From: Luzula sylvatica
Lineage: Eukaryota > Streptophyta > Magnoliopsida > Poales > Juncaceae
DNA length: 64,000 nucleotides
Direction: 5' to 3'
Assembly (NCBI GenBank): GCA_946800325.1
Contig: OX326959.1
Location: 35,268,908 to 35,332,907 of the forward strand
Shown: in pieces, positions 47,731 to 59,351 of the stretch
How the letters are laid out: every line of letters starts with the position of its first letter
Position numbering within the stretch: the stretch's first letter is position 1
Program-made: the position numbers and the translations under genes
Notes under the pieces: generated by a model
Told to the model about the DNA's origin: nothing
Database searches by the model: none
The model's input: the letters and a program-made list of their open reading frames with translations, nothing else

Positions 47731-48325
47731 ATAATCATTATATTATATTCAATATCTTATTCTTAATTCAAAATAAATTTCGAGACAAGAAACAATTAGA
47801 ATGACAATAACAACAATAAAGAGAACAAAAATCGGTCGGAAATTCAATCGAAACCATGATAATAAACTAATTACCACCAGGTAGAAGAATCAAAAACCGT
47901 CGCGATAAAAGATTAAAAAAAAAGGCCATTGATTTTACTCTTATAAAATCTGAAAATATTTTCTTTTCTTTTTTCTTGGGAATGTAATTTTAGCTTAAGG
48001 GTGTATCCAGGTTTTATATCTGGATTGTGTGGATTATTTTTATTTTCGTGAGATATTAGTATAAGGAAATATTCTAAGATTAGAATTTTATTAATAGAAA
48101 TTTAATTTTATAGTAATTGCAAATATTTTTAGTGTAAATATAATAGATGTGAGTTTTATGAGCCCTGTCTATTTTTTTCAAAAAAAATCGAGTGACATTT
48201 AGAAATATAATAATTGTTTTTAGATTCTCATAAACCAATCAAGAAAATATTATAACTACACATTAAAATAAAGTTGAAATAAAAAAAGTAACACAAAAAA
48301 TATTGTTTATTTCTTTAGAATGAAT
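47731..48325. other. AT-rich DNA upstream of the LINE
   Basis: No gene or repeat is recognised. Confidence 0.5.
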
Positions 48326-48965
48326 CAGAGGTGGCAATCGGGCGGGTCGGGTCGGGTCATTTCGGGTTCGGGTCGTTTCGGGTTGCGAGTCATTCGGGTC
48401 GCGGCTCATTCGGGTTCGGATCGTTTCGGGTTTCGGGTCGTTTCGGGTTTCGGGTCGTTTCGGTTTCGGGTCGTTCGGATTTCGGGTCGTTCGGGTTTCG
48501 GGTCGTTCGGGTTCGGGTCGTTCGGGTTTCGGGTCATTCGGATTCGGGTCGTTTCGATTTTCGGGTTCGGGTCGTTTCGGTTTTCGGGTCATTCGGGTTC
48601 GGGTCGTTTCGATTTTCGGGTCATTCGGATCGTGATTATTTCGATTTTCGAGTAATTCAAATTTCACAAAATTTGATTTCGAATCATTCGTTTTTTCAAA
48701 AATTTAGTTTTCTGATTTATTTTATTGACTCCGAAATATTTTAGCAATATTATATTGATTTTAACAATAATATTTTAATTTTCGGGTCATTCGGGTCGTG
48801 AATCTCGGGTCATACGGATCGTGAGTTTCGGATCATTCAGATTTCGGGTCGTTCGGATTTCGGGTCATTCGGTTTCGGATCAATTTCGGGTTCGGATCAT
48901 TCGGTTTCGGGTCGGTTTCGGATCGATTTCGGATTCGGATCATTCGGTTTCGGTTTCGGGTTCAA
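48326..48965. mobile_element. hAT-like element made of TCGGGT repeats
   Basis: It starts CAGAGGTGGCAATCGGGCGGG, a typical plant hAT MITE end, and continues as imperfect GGGTCGTTTCGGGTTTC repeats on both sides of an AT-rich centre (48,650-48,780). No matching right end was found. Gly/Ser/Arg/Phe- and Asn/Pro/Glu-rich frames here are repeat artefacts. Confidence 0.65.
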
Positions 48966-49635
48966 AGTCAATTTTATTTTGAATATGTTGCTGATGTGAC
49001 TCAAAGTCAATTTAAACAAATATTTTATTTTATTTTCACTAAAGAACATATTTGAGAATCTGATCAAATCAGATAATTTTTTGGGACACATACGAAATTA
49101 CACAAGATTTGTACAACATGAAACCAAAATGAAAATATTATCAACCCGACTCAGATTCATATTTGTGTGCACGAGAAATCATAATTATTATTATTATTAT
49201 TAATCCTACTATAATATTCTACGAACAGTTTAATGCAATACCGTGATGCCACGTCATTTCTCTATCCAACCGGATCTCAAATAAAACTGTACGTTTTTAC
49301 GTGTCTCCATGAAAAAGAATGCATTTCCCACTTTTCACACGTTCACGTGAAAAGAAAAAAAAACATTCCATTCCCCACTCTTCACACGTTCACATGTTCA
49401 CCCATGCTCTACTTTCTTCACATCTTTTCTGTTATGAGTGTGTCTTCTCTATTTTCCCATCTTCTCATCTAGACATAAATCTTTTTCATCTGCATACGAG
49501 CAAAGACGCGAGAGACTTTCGTTTGACACGATCAGCGCCGGCGCTTCCTCCTCAGAGGGTTTCTCCTTCCCAAAACCGAAGTTGTTCATCGCCGTTCTCC
49601 TCACCGCCTCCACCAATTAGACACAGCGATTTACG
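48966..49635. other. Intergenic or leader-like DNA
   Basis: TCTTCACACGTTCACRTG blocks repeat near 49,336-49,400. The stretch 49,500-49,635 has balanced composition, like a plant 5' leader, just before the ATG at 49,636. Confidence 0.35.
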
Positions 49636-50268
49636 ATGAAGGCTTCTCCGGATTTGGTACTCTAATTTTTGGTGAAATTTGGATAGTAATTCTCGATTTC
49701 GAATGGAGATTGTTTCTCAAACCAACTTCTTTTCGATTAATATCATGGATTTCGTATTTTTTCTGGGTAATTCGTTTTATTGACTGTTTACTTTGCTGAT
49801 TTTTGTTGAATTTCGTGCTTTTAGTTTATTTTTAGATGGTGATTTCACTGTTAATTTCAGTAAAATCTATTTTTTGCTGTTAATTTCACTGTTAAAACTA
49901 TTTTTCTCGATTATTTTCACTGTCAAATCTTGTTTTTTCCTGTTCATCTCAGTAAAATATAAATCTATTTTTAGTTGGTGATTTCACTGTTAATTAGTAA
50001 ATTGACCGTTTCTAACCAATGTCTTGAAGAAGACACTTATATTCGCGTTCATGTGCATCCTAAACACTCTGTGCAGTATAATTAAAACCCCTCATGTTTA
50101 AGTTTTTACTCCAATTTTGAATGTGTGGATGAACAGGTGTGTAATGAAATTGACTGGAAAAGTCGACTAATAGACAATCTTTCTTCTTTGAATTCTTTAG
50201 CATTTACTTTCATACTAAGTCTAATGCTAAACATGATCCAGATGCTCCTTCGACGGGATAATCGATAG
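49636..50268 (+). other. Possible two-exon gene fragment, function unknown
   Basis: ATG at 49636 opens a 7-codon exon (MKASPDL) ending at a GT (49,657). After an AT-rich intron, AG at 50,136 leads into VCNEIDWKSRLIDNLSS... to a TAG at 50,266-50,268, 50 aa in total with matching phase. I do not recognise the family. It may be the 5' part of a captured gene inside the element ending at 53,189. Confidence 0.25.
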
Positions 50269-50948
50269 ACAACAGAGCCGGTGGCGTGACGACAATGAAT
50301 GAAGAAAATGATCAAAATTTTCCCTTCCAAAATGGTCAGTTAATTTAATATTTCCAATTAAAAATTAAAAATTGTCAAATATACCCCTCCAAAATTGAAA
50401 TTTTTAATTTGTTTTGTATTGAAAGTTTAAGAAAGATCCAGTAGATTGAAAGCAAATCGAAGATGAAGAAAAAGCGGAAAAGGTAAAATTAAATTTTAAG
50501 ATATTCAAAGACTATTATGAAAATAAGTCATGAAATTTTGATTTTTTAAATTATTAAATGTAATTAATAAATTTTTATTTATTTTTTATTTTCCATCGTT
50601 GGTCCTTTTTTAATTTCATCCTGAAAACAACGATCTCTCCATCGGATACTCAAAAAAGATGGTTGCCACAGCTCGAAACATTATTGATTTCAAATGACTC
50701 AGTAATTTATTTTACATTTTCATATATAAAAAATATCTTGCTTTTCTAAAATATGTAATGATAATCTGAACAATAGAGAGAGATAGAGAGATATTGGTTA
50801 TAAAAAAAGAAAAAAGAAATGATTATTGGTTAAATTGTTAGGCATTGCTTCAATCACTAGGAGATAGAAAAGGCATAAATTGATTCGGCCACTTCACAGC
50901 ACCTCTTGGTGAGCTGCAATTGAAGTTATACTGAGGGTAGCCTAATTT

Positions 50949-51195
50949 CAGGGGTATATATGATAGTTTTATCATTTCGGGGGTATATCTGAAATTTTAT
51001 AAAATTCAGGGATATATATGATTTAATTCTCATTTTCAGGGCTATTTTTGACATTTTCTCATTTTCGAAGGTATATGATAGTTTTATCATTTCAGGGGTA
51101 TATCTGAAATTTTATAAAATTCAGGGATATATATGATTTAATTCTCATTTTCAGGGCTATTTTTGACATTTTCTCATTTTCGAAGGTATATATGA
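50949..51195. repeat. Two tandem copies of a ~115-bp AT-rich unit
   Basis: TATCTGAAATTTTATAAAAT at 50,986 recurs at 51,101 with nearly identical surroundings. TTCAGGGGTATAT-like sub-repeats continue to about 51,320. Confidence 0.9.
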
Positions 51196-51560
51196 TATTT
51201 ATAAATTTCAGGGATAGATATGGTTTTTTATTTTTAATCTCATTTTCAAGGGTATATCTGATATTTATCTCATATTCAGGGGTATATTTTATATAAGGGT
51301 AAATTTCAGGGGTATCCGATATGTTTATTTTTCTCATTTTTTGAACATTCTATTTTAATTTTAATTTAATATTGTGTTTAAATCTTTGTAGGTTAAACTT
51401 GTATGATACTATAGCAATGCATTGGGGAGACCCAACAAGCAGAAATTCATAGCTCGGTGCAAATGTCAATTATTATGAAAGTCAAATAATTAAATGTCAG
51501 TATAATATTATGAAATGTATTCTCTTTTTGTTTAAACGTAATCTCTTTATTATTATGAAA

Positions 51561-52090
51561 TTTTTTTGTAGGTATCATGGTTCAACATTAAGTCGGTCTA
51601 ATATTTAATTTCATTCAAAATATTCATATATTTATTTTCAACATATTACAGTGTTTCGGTTTAGATTCCTTCAGTAAGAATATGGCTCTCGAATTGGTTT
51701 CCTATATTAAATCGTGGCTTCAAGATAAGGCATATAATGGAGATGACTGTAACTGGTCGAGAAAAGTCAGTATTTTTATTATCAATTTTATTTTCTAATT
51801 TTTGAAGGTGCAGAAATGTATTTTTTTGTAGGTATCATGGTTCAACATTAAGTCGGTCTAATATTTAATTTCATTCAAAATATTCATATATTTATTTTCA
51901 ACATATTACAGTGTTTCGGTTTAGATTCCTTCAGTAAGAATATGGCTCTCGAATTGGTTTCCTATATTAAATCGTGGCTTCAAGATAAGGCATATAATGG
52001 AGATGACTGTAACTGGTCGAGAAAAGTCAGTATTTTTATTATCAATTTTATTTTCTAATTTTTGAAGGTGCAGAAATGTATTTTTTTCTT
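51561..52090. repeat. 260-bp tandem duplication containing an exon-like block
   Basis: GGTATCATGGTTCAACATTA at 51,571 recurs at 51,831, and the two copies look identical over almost the whole unit. Each holds, between an AG and a GT, an open stretch encoding FGLDSFSKNMALELV and KSWLQDKAYNGDDCNWSRK (plus strand). I cannot name the protein. Near-identity points to a recent event or an assembly duplication. Confidence 0.92.
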
Positions 52091-52509
52091 TTAATTTTAA
52101 ATGATTTTTTAAGTTTGTCTTTGTTTTAAGGAAAAAGTATAAGCATAGCGCTTAGCAGCGATCAATCTTGGAATAATGCAAATACTCACTGGTTCTTCGT
52201 AAGGTTATAAATAATATTTGTAAATAGCACCTTGTATTTTTATAATTGCAAAAAGGCCCTCGAAATGTTGATGATCGGAGATTGGGACTCGCTCGAGTTC
52301 TTAATGTATAGGGCCGTTTGATGTAAAAGACTTTGCATGATTTTGAGGGATTCTAGCATTGTACCGAGAAAGTGGAATGAGGGTAAATTGTTTGAAGGAT
52401 ATATGTTTCTCACGTGTGTGTTTGATGTGCTAGAATGCTAGATAATGGAAAATGAAAATTATTGTTTAATGGAAAAGATAATTAAAAAATAGTTATATTT
52501 GAATTATTA

Positions 52510-52610
52510 ATTTGTTATTATTATTAATTATTATTATTATTATTGTTATTATTATTATTATTGTTATTACTAAAATAATAATTATTATTACTATAATAAT
52601 AATAATAATA

Positions 52611-52650
<40 letters not shown>
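52510..52650. repeat. (ATT)n microsatellite, interrupted
   Basis: ATT/TTA trinucleotide runs with a short inverted (ATA)n part. The plus and minus frames here are poly-Ile or poly-Asn artefacts. The remaining DNA to 53,158 shows no gene. Confidence 0.95.
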
Positions 52651-52651
<1 letters not shown>

Positions 52652-53158
52652 TGAAATGAATAATTGCAAAAAAACCATGTATTATTGGTAATATGAATAT
52701 TTGCAAAAAAAACCATGTATTATTTGTATTTGCAAATAAGTCCCTTAATTGTTGATAATTCAAAATTCAATTTTTTTTCATGCGACTTGATTATTTTTTT
52801 GATGAAAGTGGCATAAAAGTTCTTATTGATAAAAGAAACAAAGAAATCCCTGTGCGATTTGTATAGTCTGGTTCTTATTTAGTATGCCGCCTTCTTAGAT
52901 TGTATATTTTTCGTTGCTTAACTTGATTGGTACTCATGGCAATACACTTGAATATTGTGGTTTGTAATTAAATTTTGATTTATGTGATTAATTTCTGATT
53001 TTATATATGTTGATTTTCAGTTGAGTTTTTAATTTTATTTTCACATATATTATTTATTTCTAAATAAGTTTTCTTATGTACTTGTAATAAATTACAAATA
53101 AAATAAGATAAATCAACATAAATTAATTAAAACACATTTGAGTTACTAAATAATATAT

Positions 53159-53189
53159 CCCGCAGTGAAGCGCGGGTCATTTTCCTAGT
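53159..53189 (+). mobile_element. Helitron-type 3' terminus
   Basis: A hairpin (CCCGC ... GCGGG, 53,159-53,176) is followed 8 bases later by CTAGT (53,185-53,189). This is the clearest of the four such ends in the window. The element extends leftward and may include the exon-like pieces at 49.6-52.1 kb. The 5' TC end was not located. Confidence 0.62.
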
Positions 53190-53420
53190 ATCAAATATTA
53201 TATAACACTCTTATGAAATGGCTTGTTCCGACTAAATGCTTTGTGACTTGTTAGTGATTCGGACTTGAAATGTTTTGATGGTTACAAAAAATTAAAATGT
53301 AAAACAAAAAATATAATACAAAAATAATTAATTACATGTAATTACTAAAAATATTTTTGATAATTATAACTCAAACTTTTGTTCGTGCACATGAAATGAC
53401 TTGTTCCGATCTAAGTCCCA

Positions 53421-53720
53421 CACTACTAGAAAAAACACGTCTTAGACCGATTTTAAAACAATTTTGACAGGTTAAAACCGGTCTTACATTATTTTAACAC
53501 CAGTTTTATATCCGGTATTGTGGCGAGCATGATAATTTATATCGGTTTCAAAAATCGATTGGTAATTTTATGCCAGTACAAACTGGTCTAATAGCTTTAT
53601 TTTCAGAATTTCTTTTCAATGCAAGACCGGTTTATTAATTTGATTTTTTGGGAAATAAATTTAAATATAAGACCCGTTTAAACCGGTCTAATATTAAAAA
53701 TTTGAATTTTACCAGACTTT
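53421..53720 (+). mobile_element. CACTA (En/Spm) transposon terminus
   Basis: It begins CACTACTAGAAAAAACACG, the standard plant CACTA end, followed by repeated subterminal ACCGGTCTTA/TAAACCGGTCTAATA motifs in both orientations. The matching right end was not found in the window, so the extent is unknown; the segments to the right may lie inside it. Confidence 0.75.
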
Positions 53721-53980
53721 TATATTACCCGATATTCATATCAGGCAAACATAAATTCAATACAAAACTGATCGAGCAATAAAAATTTGAATTCTGTCAA
53801 ATGTTTTATATTGCCTAATATCCATATCATGCAAATCTAAATTTCAGTCATTAAACATTTCAAATCCATTACAGCGTCTCATTCATATCAAATCATATGC
53901 CCAATTAATTGCAAAATATGTGAAACAACAAATCTTATCAACCCCTAACAAATACAATAAACACCCCAAATGTATTGCCA

Positions 53981-55480
53981 CAAAATCATTATTTTAATTT
54001 TCTCCAATATCTAACTTATTTTTTGTTAAAAAGATATCTTATTCATTTGTTCCCCGAAATATTTTATTATATTATTAAATAGCAACGTATTAAATTGCAC
54101 ACTCCTATTAACCATCTCATTTCATTCCTTAATTTATACGAGTGTAGAACCTTCACGACTTTCATGATTATAATTATTGAAAGCTTTGGGTAGGACACAA
54201 TCATAAGTTTGTGTTGTGTATTCACATTGTTCTCTCTCAGTAGCAATCAAGATTCTAATTATAATGAATAAAAATTAAAAGGGTGACAATCGCGTGATAG
54301 AATTAATGCTTATATTTATTTAATTTTAAGTAAATTTTAAGTAAATTATCAAATATAAACCGGTATGAAAGAAATATATATATATCAGCAAAACATTGGT
54401 GCCTAAATCAGCCAAGCTGCCAAAGGACATTGTTGTCTCTTAAAAAAATATAGAATATAGAAATTGGACAAAATATATTAATATATGACTACAATAAATA
54501 ATTAAATAGCAACCATAATAAGTTGGAATATTTGTTATATTTGGTAGCATCACCTTAATAATTCACACGATGCAACTAATAGTTTTGAGTTCAAATTGTT
54601 ACCAATACAAACCCTACATATTAATTACTATCGGCATATACATGTATTTGTTGTCTTAACTAATCTCAAATAAATTTATATATATTGTCTTCTAATAATA
54701 ACACGATTGAGATTAATTATGTAAGAATATTGTTATTTGTCTCGTCTTTTAATTTGTAATATTGACTCAATTCATGGATTTTGTCTTAACATTTACATAC
54801 GAGAATAAAACTAACATACATGTGGACTAAAACATGACATCCAATTTATGTTTGGAAAAATACTTTTGTAATCTTCTTTTTTATATAATAAATAAATAAT
54901 TTTAAAAACAAAATTAACTTTATTTAACTCAATACGTTGCAAGTGTAACTCCAAATGATTTAAGGATGTTCGAAACTTTTTTGATAAATTGTATTGTCGC
55001 CAAGTAAGCATCGAAACACCACAAGTCTCCCCAAGTAAGCATTCCAGAAAGGATCGTAAGAAATCGCAATACAATTTAGAACTCGAGTGGTGTATTCACG
55101 AGGTACTCATGAAGAATTTGGAGTAATATATTACAATATACATCCTTTTCTTATATCTTAACAAAAATAAATCTCGATTGTAATCGCAGGATTTAGATCA
55201 TATAATGTTTTTTTAATTATAAATTCTAATTTTTAATTTCCTCCCACATCTAATTCACTAATTTTAGAGTTACTAATACACATATTATTAAATTTCTCAT
55301 ATCTAATATTAACCAAATCGTCCTCCAATTTATAAGAGTGGAACTTCGCAACCTTTCATGCTTTTGGTAATGCAATCACAAGATTCGTGTTATATTTTTC
55401 ATTTCATACATTAATTGCAGCATACAACAAAACTAAAAAAACATGACTTGCAAATTTGAACAATAATAGTACCAAAACTA
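53981..55480 (+). repeat. Direct repeat copy 1 (~1.4-1.5 kb)
   Basis: Near-continuous match to 57,479-58,910, including TAGGACACAATCATAAG, AAACATTGGTGCCTAAATCA and TACATTAATTGCAGCATAC blocks. It contains an open block near 55,003-55,125 encoding VSIETPQVSPSKHSRKDRKK then SQYNLELEWCIHEVLMKN. Confidence 0.9.
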
Positions 55481-55789
55481 AAAAAAACATGACTCGCCGT
55501 TTCGATGCCTTGACCCGTCGTTTCAACCAATTCCACAACGATGACGAAAACGACACCTCACCCGGAGATGATTAGAGCGGAGTGTGTCCAAAATAGCTCC
55601 TTATAGCCTAAATTGTTTTCATTAAAACAATTAGCCGTATATGCATGATCATGTTTATTTCTAAAAATTGTTTTTTGCTTTATGATTGTATGTGTGTATG
55701 CATTGCATATTTGATTATGTAAGAACTTGATTTTAAAATTGCTTTTTGCTTTTAAAAATGTGTGCTAAATATTGTGTGAATGAGTAGTT

Positions 55790-57430
55790 AATTTCATTGT
55801 GTTCATTCTCACAACTTGTAAAATTCCAAAATTCAAATTACCCTTCATATTTTTCATCAAAATCATTCATGATATGCAAGTTTATCAACTACATAAAAGC
55901 CTACACAATTGCGATATGCAATTAGTTAGGGGGAGCTTGTATGTAGGGGGGGCTTTCCTTCATGATTTTTTCGATTCGTTCCCTTTTGATCCATATTCAA
56001 AAAGGAGGAGAAAAGATAATCATATTGGAAATATACCTATAATCGATGTATCTCTCCAAATCGACATTGTTTTGAAATGAATCAAAAGGGGAGTTTGTTG
56101 GTTCAAATTTCCGGTTGTTTGATTATCTCAAAAACAATGTCGATACTACTAACAATATACATTGGTACAAAATGCAATAAGAAGATCAAGATAAACAAGC
56201 AAAAATCAATCAAGAATAGCAAGGATCAAGACATCAAAGAATGAAGAAGAAGATCGAGACATAGAAGAATCAAGATGTCGAAGATTAGCAAAGAAGATCA
56301 AGACATCGAAGATTCCGCAAGTTTGGGATATCAATCTAATCACCCAAACTAATCATAGGTATCTCTAAACTTGTTTATGAATGATTAAGCTCAAATTAAG
56401 TCAAATAAATATATTCGAAATACATCAAAATGATGAACTAAAATAAAAGACTGAAAGAAAGATGTCCGTTATAACGGACCTCACTGTCCGTTGTAACGGA
56501 CATACTCGTCCTATTCAGGTATGACAATCACAGTATAGTCTGTTGTAACGGATTAACCAATCCGTTATAACGGATACCGACAAAGCGTTGTAACGGAAGT
56601 ATGTCCGTTACAACACTAATTAAATCCCAAACTTGAAGGATGTCACGGGGCTATGTCCGTTGTAACGGACATTGAACTCACTTCAGTACAACAGTTTTCT
56701 TCTCATGTCCGTTGTAACGGATTAACCAATCCGTTGTAACGAAGTTCCTCTCAACGTTATAACGGAGTATTCTCCGTTGTAACGGGAATTAAAATCAAAC
56801 TAAAGTGAAGTCCCAGCATGATGTCCGTTGTAACGGACTCATCAGTTCGTTGCAACGAACTTCTTAACACAGACTTCCGTTACAACGGACATATGTTCCG
56901 TTGTAACGGATTGTGTAATAATTCGAATATGTCAGCTTTAACGGCTAGTTTTGACTTGTGTCTGTTACAACGGATCTCATGTCCGTTGTAACGGACTATA
57001 CAGAAAAAGCAGATTTTGGGAAGGGTCTATGTTTTCTATAAATAGAACCCTTCCCTCATTCTCTCTCATCACTTTAACAATCTTATTTCTACATTCAAAA
57101 GAGAGAATTTGCTAAATCCTTTGAGCCAATAATCTTCTAAACATTTCTTAAAGATTAATTCCTTTTCTTCCACCATCAAATACGATTCCCAACTTGCGTG
57201 ACCGATCACGTTTAGTTCGTATTAGAGAATTGTAATATGCTATTACAAAGAGTGTAAAACCCGCTATAGATCGATAAAAACGTGTAAATCGATCTAGGCA
57301 AAACCTTGTACGAGTGACTCGGGAATTCAATCGAAATCCGAAAAGTCACAAGGCATCCCCGAAGACGTAGGTACTTGTATTTAATCGAATCGGTCGATTG
57401 AGCAAGTAGATGGTGAGTTCAAGATACGAA
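55790..57430 (+). mobile_element. Ty1/copia-like 3' end and LTR (SIRE/Maximus style)
   Basis: A polypurine tract AAAAGGGGAG (56,084-56,096) precedes TTTGTTGG, where an LTR would begin. About 940 bp downstream, CTATAAATAGAACCC (57,037-57,051) looks like the LTR promoter TATA box, followed by a leader-like region. Upstream of the TATA lies the palindrome array. Upstream of the polypurine tract, a 93-codon frame ends at 56,080. No integrase or reverse transcriptase is present, so this is a remnant. Family assignment is by layout only. Confidence 0.5.
56463..57000. repeat. Array of ~17 palindromes, TCCGTTGTAACGGA type
   Basis: The consensus GTCCGTTGTAACGGAC, with variants TTATAAC, TTACAAC and TTGCAAC at the centre, recurs about 17 times, often in close pairs separated by 5-15 bp. 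Each unit is a near-perfect inverted repeat. It lies just upstream of the LTR-like TATA box, i.e. in the U3 position. Confidence 0.9.
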
Positions 57431-57478
57431 TTTTATATTAGTGAACCTTCAAGACGTAGGTACTTGTATTTATAAGTG

Positions 57479-58910
57479 CCCACAAAATCATTTCTTTAGT
57501 TTTCTCCAATATCTCATTCATTTTTCTTAAAATAAAAATCTCAGTCATTAATTCACACTCCTATTAACCATCTCATTTCATCCCTTAATTTATATTAGTG
57601 AACCTTCACGAATTTTGTGATTATAGTTGAAAGTTTTAGGTAGGACACAATCATAAGGTTTGTGTTGTGTATTCACATTGTTCTCGCTCAGTAGCAATCA
57701 AGATTCTAATTCTAATGAATAAAAATTAAAAGGGTGACAATCGCGTGATAGAATTAATGCTTATATTTATTTAATTTTAAGTAAATTATCAAATATAAAC
57801 CGGTATGAAAGAAATATATATATCAGCAAAACATTGGTGCCTAAATCAGCCAAGCTGCCAAAGGACATTGTTATCTCTTAAAAAAATATAAAATATACAA
57901 TTTAAATATATTAATATATGACTACAATAAATAATTAAATAGCAACCATAATAAGTTGGAATATTTGTTATATTTGGTAGCATCACCTTAATAATTCACA
58001 CGATGCAACTAATAGTTTGAGAGTTCAAATTGTTACCAATACAAACCCTACATATTAATTACTATTAGCGTATACATGTATTTGTCTTTAACTAATCTCA
58101 AATAAATTTATATATATTGTCTTCTAATAATAACATGATTTGAGTTTAGTTATGTAAGAATATTGTATTTGTCTCGTCTTTTAATTTATAATATTGACTC
58201 AATTCATGGATTTTGTCCTAACATTGACATACGAGAATAAAACTAACATACATGTGGAATAAAACAAGACATCCAATTTATGTTTGGAAAAATACTTTTG
58301 TAATCTTCATTTTTATATAATAAATAAATAATTACAAAAAAATAACTCAATACGCTGCCATTGTAACTTGAAATAATTAAGGATGTTCGAAACTTTTTTG
58401 ATAAATTGTGTTGTCGCCAAGTAAGCATCGAAACACCACTAGTCTCCACGAGTAAGCATTCCAAAAAGGATCGGAAGAAATCGCAATACAATTTAGAACT
58501 CGAGTGGTGTATTCACGAGGCACTCATGAAGAAGATCTTTCTTTGGAGTAATATATTACAATATACATCCTTTTCTTATATATATTTTAACAAAAATAAA
58601 TCTCGATTGTAATCGCACGATTTAAATGTTTTATGGTTATTCTGATTATAAATTCTAAGTTTTAATTTCCTCCCACGTCTCATTCACTAATTCTAGAGTT
58701 ACTAATACACATACTATTAAATTTCTCATATCTAATATTAACCATAACATCTCCAATTTATAAGAGTGAAACTTCACAACCGTTCATGCTTTTGGTAATG
58801 CAATCACGAGATTCTTGTTATATTTTTCATTTCATACATTAATTGCAGCATACGACAAAACTTAAAAACATGACTCGTGAATTTGAACAACAATAATAGT
58901 ACCGATATAA
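57479..58910 (+). repeat. Direct repeat copy 2 (~1.4 kb)
   Basis: Same orientation as 53,981-55,480, with scattered substitutions and small deletions. The open block near 58,419-58,545 encodes VSIETPLVSTSKHSKKDRKK then SQYNLELEWCIHEALMKK, still in frame with copy 1. The DNA from 58,910 to 59,204 has no recognised gene. Confidence 0.9.
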
Positions 58911-59204
58911 AGTTTAAATTAGCCATATATCTAATTTTCCTCGCAAACTAGCACAATATTAAACCAAACTTATCTAATCGCGTAAAGATATAAATTGAAT
59001 TGTTTTGAATTGCTAAATATATTTAGAAGAACTTAACTAAGAATCGTGAAATGTCGCCATAACTAAGAAAAATATATATATAACGATAAAAATCATACTA
59101 ACAAGCAACCATTCAAAGATTTTTTTTTTTTAATATTTTAGTTATTTGCAAAATTAGTTTTGTGAATTTGGATGAAACAAATGAAGGAATGTAAACATTT
59201 GCGA

Positions 59205-59303
59205 TTAGCGACCTCCTTTCTGAAGCTTAAACCGAGAGACTGGTCTTGAGGGTTTTGAACTCGTAGCCTGCAATGCATCACATAATTATTCATCGCGCTA
59301 TCC

Positions 59304-59351
<48 letters not shown>

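Noticed and set aside
48263..48744. Three 111-137 codon frames, repeats of GSFGFRV or NDPKPE
   Set aside because: Artefacts of the TCGGGT repeat in the hAT-like element.
49233..49639. Overlapping frames of 60-106 codons upstream of the possible exon at 49,636
   Set aside because: No shared motif, several frames open at once, and composition resembling a 5' leader rather than coding sequence.
52493..52763. Poly-Ile and poly-Asn frames
   Set aside because: Direct translation of the ATT microsatellite.
56463..57000. CRISPR-like array from regularly repeated TCCGTTGTAACGGA
   Set aside because: Spacers vary from 5 to over 60 bp, the units are palindromes of ~14 bp, and the context is a plant LTR; CRISPR does not apply.
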